Source: Solirubrobacterales bacterium
Lineage (GTDB): Bacteria > Actinomycetota > Thermoleophilia > Solirubrobacterales > Solirubrobacteraceae
Direction: 5' to 3'
Assembly: GCA_025963955.1 (NCBI GenBank)
Contig: JAOPZU010000269.1
Location: 1-5,327, forward strand
DNA length: 5,327 nucleotides
This document shows, in pieces, positions 1 through 5,327 of this stretch. The notes beneath the pieces were generated by a model. That model was not told where the DNA came from and did no database searches. It saw only the letters and a program-made list of their open reading frames with translations. The stretch's first letter is position 1, and each line of letters starts with the position of its first letter. The position numbers and the translations under genes are program-made.

Positions 1-13
1 CCCCGGACTGTTC

Positions 14-517
14 GTGCCCGACCCGCCGGACCCTGGCGACGTCGCCGCGATGCGCCTCGCACTGGGGGAGGCCGCACGCGCCGAGGCGCACGGGGACGTC
101 CCGGTCGGAGCGGTGGTCGTGGACGCCTCCGGCGCGGTTCTGGGCGCCGGTCACAACGAGCGCGAGCACGCTCAGGACCCCACGGCGCACGCCGAGATCC
201 TGGCGCTGCGGCGCGCCGCGCAGGCCGTCGGCTCCTGGCGGGTGCTGGACGCGACGCTCGTCGTCACCCTCGAGCCGTGCGCGATGTGCGCGGGCGCGAT
301 CGTCCTCAGTCGCGTGCCGCGCGTGGTCTACGGGGCGACGGACCCGAAGGCGGGCGCGGCCGGCTCGGTGCTCGACGTGCTGGCGCAGCCGGCGCTCAAT
401 CACCGGCCGCAGGTCGTGGCGGGTGTGCTGGGGGACGAGTGCGCCGAGCTGCTGCGCGCCTTCTTCCGTGCCCGGCGGGGCGGCGGCCCCCTGCGGCGCC
501 TCAGTCCTTCGCCATGA
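14..517 (+). CDS. tadA: tRNA-specific adenosine deaminase (A34 to I34), TadA
   Basis: TadA hydrolytically deaminates the wobble adenosine of tRNA-Arg(ACG) to inosine in the cytoplasm, so one tRNA can read several CGN codons. The 167-residue product has the full cytidine/deoxycytidylate deaminase-type zinc site: TAHAE with His59 and the proton-shuttling Glu61, then PCAMC with Cys89 and Cys92. It also has the family segments VPVGAVVV (about 29-36), GHN (46-48), and ATDPKAGAAGS after the zinc site, which matches the RNA-binding loop of E. coli TadA. Length matches the family. The GTG start leaves 12 residues before MRLAL, as in known TadA proteins, but it has no visible Shine-Dalgarno sequence and the frame stays open to the window edge. 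A start further upstream, or the ATG at 50, is therefore possible. Its last 17 bp overlap the end of the convergent gene. Function is confident; the start is not. Confidence 0.95.
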   Translation: MPDPPDPGDVAAMRLALGEAARAEAHGDVPVGAVVVDASGAVLGAGHNEREHAQDPTAHAEILALRRAAQAVGSWRVLDATLVVTLEPCAMCAGAIVLSRVPRVVYGATDPKAGAAGSVLDVLAQPALNHRPQVVAGVLGDECAELLRAFFRARRGGGPLRRLSPSP

Positions 518-986
518 ACCCCGCGAGGCTCCCGGCCGTCCGGCGGCGCACCATCAGCCCGAGCAGCGGCGTGTAGCCGAGCAGGCCCGGGATCGGCCCG
601 AGCGCCTGCCCGCCCCAGACCCGCAGGTCGAAGCGGTCCCGGTGCGCGGCGATCAGCCCGTCGCGGAAGATGAAGCTTGCGTGCACGTCGTTGTGGACCT
701 TGCGGCCGGTCTCGGTGAACGTGTAGTCCGCCAGCCAGTGCGCGGTGCCGGTGCCGCCGGGCTCGGCCCGGCGCTCGACCAGCGTGACCTCCAGGTCACC
801 ACCGGCGCGCGAGCACAGCATGCGCCACATCGCCTGGCCGCGGCCGTCCTCCAAGTGGCCGAAGGCCGGGTCCTCGAAGGTCGCGTCGGGGGCGTAGCAG
901 GCGGCCATCGCGTCCCCGTCGCCGTCGTTCATCGCGGCGTAGAGCCGCTCGATGAGCGCTTCGTTGGCGGCGACGTCCTCGGGCAT
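501..986 (-). CDS. NTF2/SnoaL-like small protein
   Basis: This 161-residue protein looks like a member of the NTF2-like (SnoaL-like) alpha+beta cone fold, a group of small pocket proteins that include isomerases, cyclases, dehydratases and pure ligand binders. Visible support is the N-terminal helix plus turn IERLYAAMNDGDGDAMAACY (12-31), then APDATFEDPAF (32-42), and the late strand pair FIFRDGLIAAHRDRFDLRVW (105-124). The C-terminal PIPGLLGYTPLLGLMVRRR (131-149) resembles the tail of bacterial 'nuclear transport factor 2 family' proteins. No signal peptide or membrane segment is seen. The ATG lies 10 bp after the TetR-family stop, so the two are probably co-transcribed. A GGAGG lies inside the end of the regulator gene, 15 nt before this ATG, which is long for a Shine-Dalgarno spacing. 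Substrate and catalytic residues cannot be named. Fold assignment is fairly confident; function is unknown. Confidence 0.8.
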   Translation of the reverse strand: MPEDVAANEALIERLYAAMNDGDGDAMAACYAPDATFEDPAFGHLEDGRGQAMWRMLCSRAGGDLEVTLVERRAEPGGTGTAHWLADYTFTETGRKVHNDVHASFIFRDGLIAAHRDRFDLRVWGGQALGPIPGLLGYTPLLGLMVRRRTAGSLAGFMAKD

Positions 987-996
987 GGCGGTGAGC

Positions 997-1653
997 CTAC
1001 GCCTCCGGCTCCGGCCCGGGGCCGGGTCGCTCCGGGGAGGGCGCCGGCGGTCCGAGCCAGCGCAGGAGCGTCGCGGTGAAGTCCGCGATCCGCTCGGGCG
1101 TGAAGCGGTCCGGTTCGGCCACGACGATGCGCGCCGCGTCCTCGCCCATCGTCAGCAGGCCGCGCGCCAGCAGCTCCGTGTCCAGCCCCTCGGGCCCGCC
1201 TCTCTGCGCCACGCCCCACTCCACGAGCGGCTCGAGCAGCGCGAAGACGTTCGCGCGGCCCTCGGCGACCTTGCGGCGCACGAGCGGCGGGGCACCCTCC
1301 ACGGGGAACAGGACCAGGCGCCAGAGGCGCGGGTGGTCGCGCACGAGCGTCGTGAACGCCCGGATGGCGTCGACGAGCAGGACGTCCGGGTCCCGCGAGA
1401 CGGGGAGCTCGGGGATGACCGCCGAGACCTGGCCGACGGCCCGCGCCGCGGCGCGGTCCACGAGCGCCTCGAGCAGGCCCTCGAGGTTCCCGAACTGCGA
1501 GTAGACGACGGTCCGCGCGATCTGCGCGTCGCGGGCGACCCGGTCGATGCTGACCGCGCCGAACCCCTCGTCCAGGACGATCTGGGTGACGACGTCCAGC
1601 AGCTGCTCGCGGCGCTGCTCGGCGGGAAGGCGGCGGGAGGTCGGCTCGGCCAT
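997..1653 (-). CDS. TetR/AcrR-family transcriptional regulator
   Basis: This is a one-component DNA-binding regulator of 218 residues with the usual TetR layout. The N-terminal helix-turn-helix spans about residues 11-67: EQRREQLLDVVTQIVLDEGF, then VSIDRVARDAQIARTVVYSQFGN with the conserved Y-x-x-F-x-N/K. An all-helical ligand and dimer domain follows to about residue 200. The tail (GPPAPSPERPGPGPEPEA) is Pro/Glu-rich and probably disordered. I chose the ATG at 1653 because it leaves 10 residues before the first HTH helix. A GTG at 1725 would add 24 Arg-rich residues and lies within the repeat cluster, so I reject it. No good Shine-Dalgarno sequence precedes 1653. It heads a two-gene unit with the NTF2-like gene and is divergent from amt, so autoregulation and control of amt are both plausible (inference). 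The effector is unknown. Confidence 0.9.
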   Translation of the reverse strand: MAEPTSRRLPAEQRREQLLDVVTQIVLDEGFGAVSIDRVARDAQIARTVVYSQFGNLEGLLEALVDRAAARAVGQVSAVIPELPVSRDPDVLLVDAIRAFTTLVRDHPRLWRLVLFPVEGAPPLVRRKVAEGRANVFALLEPLVEWGVAQRGGPEGLDTELLARGLLTMGEDAARIVVAEPDRFTPERIADFTATLLRWLGPPAPSPERPGPGPEPEA

Positions 1654-1686
1654 GCGTGGGCCGGACTCTGCCAGACGAGGGCCGGC

Positions 1687-1768
1687 GCTCCACCGGGACA
1701 AGCGTCTCCGGTGATCTTTGTCCACCGGGATGAGGCGCCGCGGTGGCCCGCCCGGCAGGCTCCACCGG
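1687..1768. repeat. Cluster of TCCACCGG repeats with an inverted repeat
   Basis: The 8-mer TCCACCGG occurs three times on the plus strand, at 1689-1696, 1721-1728 and 1761-1768. Copies 1 and 2 share TCCACCGGGA; copies 1 and 3 share GCTCCACCGG. Their starts are 32 and 40 bp apart. A reversed half-copy, CCGGTG at 1708-1713, pairs with CACCGG at 1723-1728 (9-bp spacer) and at 1691-1696 (11-bp spacer). GGACAA (1696-1701) and TTGTCC (1718-1723) form a further inverted repeat around a 16-bp spacer. The cluster lies between the divergent TetR-family and amt genes, where an operator would be expected. That it is the operator is inference; the high GC content makes some short GC-rich matches likely by chance. 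Confidence 0.5.
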
Positions 1769-1827
1769 TCCGCATCGTCCGCCGCCCGCGGTCAGCAGGG
1801 TCACCGTCGTACGCCGGGGCGGCAGTC

Positions 1828-1832
1828 AGGAG
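1828..1832 (+). promoter_or_regulatory. Ribosome binding site of amt
   Basis: AGGAG ends 10 nt before the ATG at 1843. It is the only clear Shine-Dalgarno sequence at a usual distance from a start in this window. It fixes the amt start well downstream of the in-frame ATG at 952, which would add 297 implausible residues. Confidence 0.75.
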
Positions 1833-1842
1833 AACCAGGTCC

Positions 1843-3327
1843 ATGACGTTCCGCCACACGCTCGCGCGCGCGCTCCCGGCTGCGCTGCTGCTCGCCGTCC
1901 TCGCGGCGCCCGCCGCGCTCGCCGACACCGCCACCGAGGCCGTCGGGCTCGGCGGCGGCCTGCCCGACCGCGTCGGGATCAACTCGGCCTTCGTCTTCCT
2001 CGCGGCGATCCTCGTGATCTTCATGCAGGCGGGCTTCGCGATGCTCGAGATCGGCTTCGTCCGGGGGAAGAACGCCGGTTCGGTGGTGGCGAAGATCCTT
2101 GTGAACTTCGCGATCGCCGGCCTCGGCTGGTGGGCGGTCGGGTTCGCCGTGGGCTTCGGCGGGGACGGCGGGCTGATGGGGACGCACGGCCTGTTCCTCG
2201 CGGGGGACGACGTCAGCCGGCACTTCGCGCTCGCCTACCCGTCGAGGGCGAACGGGGTCTCGATGGAGACGCTATGGCTGTTCCAGTTCGCCTTCTGCGC
2301 CGTGACGCTCGCGATCGTCTGGGGCACGACCCTCGAGCGCATCAAGTTCGGCGTGTACGTCATCTACGCCATCGTCTTCTCGACGGTCATCTACCCCCTG
2401 GTGGCGCACTGGATCTTCGGGGGCGGCTGGCTGGCGAGCGCGGTCCACGTGCAGGACTTCGCCGGGTCCATCGTCATCGACATCACGGGCGCGGCGGCCG
2501 GGCTCGCGGTCCTGCTGCTGCTCGGCGCGCGTCGCGGCAAGTTCGGGCCGGACGGCCGTCCGCGCGCCATCCCCGGCCACAACATGCCGCTCTTCGGCCT
2601 CGGCGTCCTGATCCTGTGGCTCGGCTGGTTCGGCTTCAACCCCGGGTCGACGCTCAACGCGCTGGACGGGCGCTTCGCCACGGTCGCCGTCATCACGCAG
2701 CTGGCCGGCGGCGCGGGGGTCCTGACCGCGATGCTCGTCATGTACCGCAAGACCGCGACCTTCGACATCGGCATGGCGGGCAACGGCGCGATCGCCGGCC
2801 TGGTCGCCATCACCGGCCCGTCGGGGTACGTCGACGCCTGGGCCGCGCCCGTCATCGGCGGCGTCGCGGGCGTCATCGTCGTCTACGCCGTGCTGGCGAT
2901 CGAGCGGCGGCTCGACGACCCGGTCGGCGCGCTCGCCGCCCACGGCATCTGCGGCGTCTGGGGCGCGCTGTCCTGCGGCCTGTTCGCCGCACCGCGCCTG
3001 GCGGCGGCGAACCTCCCCGGCTCCCGCGGCGGGCTCTTCTACACCGGCTCCTTCGTGCAGCTCGGGTCCCAGCTCGTGGGCGTCGTCGTCGTCGGCGGCT
3101 TCGTCTTCCTCACGTCCTACGCGGCCTTCTGGCTCATCGGCAAGACCTACGGCCTGCGCGTCACGGCCGACGAGGAGAGCGCTGGCCTGGACATCAGCGA
3201 GCACGGGATGTACGGCTACCCGGAGCAGTTCATCCCCGCGTCCGAGCTCGTCGGGTACGGCGCCTCCCCGGGGCTGGACCGCCTGGGCACCGGCCCGCTG
3301 TCGGACCCGGAGCCGGCCGCGCACTAG
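1843..3327 (+). CDS. amt: Amt-family ammonium transporter with Asp in the twin-His pore site
   Basis: This 494-residue inner-membrane ammonium channel (Amt/Mep/Rh family) would act as a trimer. A signal peptide (about 1-27, cleavage after AALA) precedes roughly 11 membrane segments, giving an outside N-terminus and a cytoplasmic C-terminus. Family landmarks by E. coli AmtB number: the Phe gate, Phe107 and Phe215, is Phe151 (LFQFAF) and Phe265 (GWFGFNPGS); Asp160 is Asp205 (DFAGS); Ser219 is Ser269; and His318 is His367 (DDPVGALAAHG). Two positions differ. His168 is Asp213 (codon GAC, 2479-2481), and Trp148 is Phe192 (HWIFGGG). The C-terminal region GLDISEHGMYGYPEQF (449-463) matches the stretch that binds PII/GlnK in the family, yet no glnK is in view. 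A good ribosome binding site precedes the ATG. An MFS gene follows after 9 bp in the same frame. Family assignment is near certain; true selectivity for ammonium is less so because of Asp213. Confidence 0.97.
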   Translation: MTFRHTLARALPAALLLAVLAAPAALADTATEAVGLGGGLPDRVGINSAFVFLAAILVIFMQAGFAMLEIGFVRGKNAGSVVAKILVNFAIAGLGWWAVGFAVGFGGDGGLMGTHGLFLAGDDVSRHFALAYPSRANGVSMETLWLFQFAFCAVTLAIVWGTTLERIKFGVYVIYAIVFSTVIYPLVAHWIFGGGWLASAVHVQDFAGSIVIDITGAAAGLAVLLLLGARRGKFGPDGRPRAIPGHNMPLFGLGVLILWLGWFGFNPGSTLNALDGRFATVAVITQLAGGAGVLTAMLVMYRKTATFDIGMAGNGAIAGLVAITGPSGYVDAWAAPVIGGVAGVIVVYAVLAIERRLDDPVGALAAHGICGVWGALSCGLFAAPRLAAANLPGSRGGLFYTGSFVQLGSQLVGVVVVGGFVFLTSYAAFWLIGKTYGLRVTADEESAGLDISEHGMYGYPEQFIPASELVGYGASPGLDRLGTGPLSDPEPAAH

Positions 3328-3336
3328 CCTGGCCGG

Positions 3337-4548
3337 GTGCCGTCCGCACCCCTTCCCACGCCCGCCCCGCCGCTCTCCCCGGCGCTCGTCCGGCTGCTCG
3401 CGATCGCCTGTGGCGCGGCGGTCGCGAACCTCTACTACGCCCAGCCGCTGCTGGACACGATCGCCGGCTCGCTCGGGGTCTCCTCCGGGGTGGCCGGGCT
3501 GCTCGTCACCGCCGCGCAGATCGGCTACGCGGTCGGGCTGATGTTCATCGTCCCGCTCGGCGACCTCGTCGACCGCCGGCGGCTCGTCTGCCGCCTGCTG
3601 CTCGTGGCCGCCGCGGGCCTGCTGGTCGCCGCGGTCAGCCCGAACGTGTGGGTGCTCGGGATCGGCACGGCGATCGCGGGGGTGACCTCGGTCGTGGCGC
3701 AGGTCCTCGTGCCGTTCGCGAGCACGCTCGCCGGGGACGAGGACCGCGGCCGCGTGGTCGGCGTCGTCATGAGCGGACTGCTGATCGGCATCCTCGCGGC
3801 GCGGACGGTGTCCGGCGTCGTGGCCGAGCTCGCCGGCTGGCGCGCGGTCTACTACGGCGGCGCGGCGGTCATGCTCGCGCTGACGGGGGCGCTCTGGCGC
3901 GCGCTGCCCGACGTGGCGCCGACCGCGACGCTGCCCTACCGGCGGCTGCTCGCGTCGATCGGGACGCTCGTGCGCCGCGAGGGGATCCTGCGCCGCCGGA
4001 TGGCCTACGGCGCCATGGGGATGGCGACGTTCTCCGCGCTCTGGACGTCGCTGACCTTCCTGCTCTCGCGCGAGCCGTACGCCTACGGCGACGCCGCGAT
4101 CGGGCTGTTCGGCCTGGCCGGGCTGGTGGGAGCGGGGGCGGCGCGCTACGCCGGGCGCCTCGCGGACGGCGGGCGCGAGCACGCGGCCACGGGCGGCTTC
4201 TGGCTCGCCGTGCTCGCCGGCTGGGGGCTACTGGCGTTCGGGACGACGTCGATCGTGCCGGTGATCCTCGGGATCGTGCTGCTCGACCTCGGCATCCAGG
4301 GCCAGCACATCCTCAACCAGAGCACGATCTACGAGCTGGCCCCCGACGCGCGCAGCCGGCTGACCACGGCGTACATGACGCACAACTTCCTGTGGGGCGC
4401 CGCGGGCAGCGCGGCGGGCGCGCTTGCCTTCACGCTCGGCGGCTGGGACGGGGTGTGCGTGCTGGGCGCCGGCTTCACCGCGGTGGCGCTGCTGTGCTGG
4501 TGGGACGAGCATCGTCGGCCCGCGGTGCTCGCGTCGCCCGCGGCCTGA
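3337..4548 (+). CDS. MFS permease, probable small-molecule efflux (AraJ/YgaY-like)
   Basis: This 403-residue inner-membrane secondary transporter has about 12 membrane segments. It shows the MFS motif A after the second segment, GDLVDRRR (75-82), and a degenerate copy in the second half, GRLADGGR (273-280). NLYYAQPLL (31-39) near the start and the stretch QHILNQSTIYELAPDARSR (323-341) followed by TAYMTHNFLWGAAGS are marks of the COG2814-type group of predicted efflux permeases. GLLIGILAARTVSG (147-160) sits where proton-coupled exporters carry motif C. The substrate is unknown. The GTG start lies 9 bp after the amt stop with no Shine-Dalgarno sequence, so translation probably depends on ribosomes finishing amt. 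The first 15 residues are Pro-rich. The two genes share a reading frame, separated by TAG plus three codons. Its 3' end faces a convergent gene 18 bp away. Confidence 0.9.
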   Translation: MPSAPLPTPAPPLSPALVRLLAIACGAAVANLYYAQPLLDTIAGSLGVSSGVAGLLVTAAQIGYAVGLMFIVPLGDLVDRRRLVCRLLLVAAAGLLVAAVSPNVWVLGIGTAIAGVTSVVAQVLVPFASTLAGDEDRGRVVGVVMSGLLIGILAARTVSGVVAELAGWRAVYYGGAAVMLALTGALWRALPDVAPTATLPYRRLLASIGTLVRREGILRRRMAYGAMGMATFSALWTSLTFLLSREPYAYGDAAIGLFGLAGLVGAGAARYAGRLADGGREHAATGGFWLAVLAGWGLLAFGTTSIVPVILGIVLLDLGIQGQHILNQSTIYELAPDARSRLTTAYMTHNFLWGAAGSAAGALAFTLGGWDGVCVLGAGFTAVALLCWWDEHRRPAVLASPAA

Positions 4549-4566
4549 GCGGCAGCCGGACCGCGG

Positions 4567-5112
4567 TCAGCGGGCGGTGGTCAGCGTGAGGCTGGGCAGG
4601 ACCCGAGCCAGGCGTTTGGCGGCGCGCAGCCCTTGGCCGGCGGCGCAGTCGCCGCTCAGGGCGGTGGTGAAGCGCACCTCCGTCGCGATCGGGCCGTAGC
4701 GGCCCTTGCCGGTCAGGCGCGCGGCGGTCCCGGCGCTCCGCGGGGCTGCGGGCCGCGCGGCGACCGCCCAGAACAGCTCGCCGGGCGGGCTCTGCGCGAT
4801 CGTCGGACCGGCTCCGACCAGGCGACTTCGCACCCACGACTCGGCGTTGGTCGTGGGGGAGACGTAGAGCGCGTCGAGGTCGGCGCTCAGCACGTGGCGG
4901 CAGCCGGCCTGCGAGGAGGGTGCGGTCAGGGTGACGCCCCCGGTACGCGGCACGGCCGTCCAGTCGGCGGGCACGTCGAAGCTCGCCGTCGCCGGCTGCT
5001 TCTCGAAGGTGGCGCGCAGGCGGACGGTCTGGTCCGCCGCGTTCGCCGGGCTCACGTGCGCCCCGAGCGTGACGGCGAGAACCGCGCACACGGCCAGGAA
5101 AGGTGTTCGCAC
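4567..5112 (-). CDS. Predicted secreted protein of unknown function
   Basis: I do not recognise a family. The 181-residue product begins with a convincing Sec signal peptide: Arg2, a hydrophobic core at about 5-18, and an ANA cleavage site near residue 25. The mature part, about 156 residues, looks globular and soluble. It contains FDVPADWTAVPRTGGVTLTAP (45-65), which resembles the 'P-x-x-W' opening of small extracytoplasmic beta-rich proteins, and two cysteines (Cys71 and Cys156) that could form one disulfide. There is no lipobox and no C-terminal anchor, so release or periplasmic residence is likely. The start is GTG without a Shine-Dalgarno sequence. A second GTG at codon 8 would remove the charged N-region, so I prefer the longer form. 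It lies 24 bp after the cyclase stop on the same strand and in the same frame, which suggests co-transcription. The signal peptide and strong frame preference support a real gene. Confidence 0.72.
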   Translation of the reverse strand: MRTPFLAVCAVLAVTLGAHVSPANAADQTVRLRATFEKQPATASFDVPADWTAVPRTGGVTLTAPSSQAGCRHVLSADLDALYVSPTTNAESWVRSRLVGAGPTIAQSPPGELFWAVAARPAAPRSAGTAARLTGKGRYGPIATEVRFTTALSGDCAAGQGLRAAKRLARVLPSLTLTTAR

Positions 5113-5136
5113 GCCCGTAGTCTGTCCGAAGAGGAC

Positions 5137-5327
5137 CTACCGCGTCGGATTCCGGACCGGGACCGGGAAGGCGTACGTCCGGCGGGACGTGGGGAGGCCG
5201 CGCGGGAGCACCTCGCGGATCGCGTGCCCGTGGTCCAGCGGCGGCCCGTGTGCCTCCGCGTCGACGAGCACCTCGTCGGGGCCGGCCAGCTCGGCCAGTC
5301 GGGCCGCGAGGTTCACGGGCGGCCCGT
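5137..5327 (-). CDS. Class III adenylate/guanylate cyclase, C-terminal fragment
   Basis: Only the last 62 codons are in the window; the gene runs off the right edge, so no start is visible. The fragment opens with GPPVNLAARLAELAGPDEVL, which matches the class III cyclase segment G-x-x-V-N-x-A-A-R-L. In this family the Asn and the Arg four residues later (Asn5 and Arg9 of the fragment) stabilise the transition state when ATP or GTP is converted to the 3',5'-cyclic nucleotide. EVLVD continues into the strand that normally follows. The protein ends about 50 residues later (TYAFPVPVRNPTR then TAG), so the cyclase domain is at or near the C-terminus and sensor domains, if any, lie outside the window. 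The metal-binding aspartates and the residues that choose ATP or GTP are not visible, so neither activity nor product can be decided. Confidence 0.78.
   Translation of the reverse strand, partial: GPPVNLAARLAELAGPDEVLVDAEAHGPPLDHGHAIREVLPRGLPTSRRTYAFPVPVRNPTR

Noticed and set aside
1696..1740. Full promoters built on the two outward-facing TTGTCC hexamers
   Set aside because: About 17 bp downstream there is no acceptable -10 hexamer on either strand, so I report the hexamers only as part of the repeat cluster.
1800..1815. GTCAC near 1800 as part of a GlnR-type nitrogen-control site upstream of amt
   Set aside because: The paired GAAAC-like half-site at the expected spacing is absent, so the match is one short half-site only.
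952..1842. Upstream extension of the amt frame to an ATG at 952
   Set aside because: The extra 297 residues are antisense to the TetR-family gene and look random. The signal peptide and the AGGAG at 1828 fix the start at 1843.
2272..4182. A 636-codon open frame antisense to amt and MFS
   Set aside because: It has a low-complexity Arg/Asp/Glu/Gln-rich product and no recognisable segment, while both sense genes are clear family members. Another GC shadow.
4559..4568. Perfect 10-bp palindrome GACCGCGGTC between the convergent MFS and secreted-protein genes, considered as a terminator
   Set aside because: It has no loop and no T-run on either strand, and it overlaps the stop of the leftward gene. 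Such GC palindromes are common at this base composition.
1743..4589. A 948-codon open frame (+) spanning the amt and MFS genes in another frame
   Set aside because: Its translation is dominated by Arg, Ala, Gly and Pro with no domain. It is a shadow caused by high GC content, which makes stop codons rare in alternative frames.
4475..5089. A 204-codon minus-strand frame overlapping the secreted-protein gene
   Set aside because: It is Arg-rich without a signal peptide or domain. The alternative frame (4567-5112) has a proper signal peptide and normal composition.

Overview
The window is a very GC-rich stretch of bacterial chromosome in which nearly every base is coding. Codons mostly end in G or C, several genes start with GTG, and only one gene has a clear Shine-Dalgarno sequence. 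This fits a high-GC actinomycete. The ammonium transporter's C-terminal tail (GLDISEHGMYGYPEQF) reminds me of Thermoleophilia/Solirubrobacterales proteins, but that placement is from memory and is not proven by the sequence. I see no mobile elements, CRISPR arrays, rRNA or tRNA genes.

Layout, left to right. A tadA tRNA adenosine deaminase gene (+) begins at or just before the left edge. Its 3' end overlaps by 17 bp the 3' end of a leftward pair: a TetR-family regulator followed 10 bp later by a small NTF2/SnoaL-like protein. A 189-bp divergent intergenic region follows. It holds three copies of an 8-bp motif, an inverted repeat, and the ribosome binding site of the next gene. Rightward from there come an Amt-family ammonium transporter with a signal peptide and, 9 bp after its stop, an MFS permease. 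The MFS gene converges on a leftward pair: a small predicted secreted protein of unknown function and, upstream of it at the right edge, the C-terminal 62 residues of a class III nucleotidyl cyclase cut by the window end.

How the genes may work together. The TetR-family protein probably controls itself and the NTF2-like gene, and could control the divergent amt-MFS pair through the shared intergenic region (inference). The most notable point is in the Amt protein. The first of the two pore histidines (His168 in E. coli AmtB) is aspartate here, while the second (His318) is kept, and the AmtB Trp148 position is phenylalanine. Amt and MFS also lie in the same reading frame, separated only by a TAG and three codons. 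I found no clearly new multi-gene system. The Amt pore change and the intergenic repeat cluster are the best leads.
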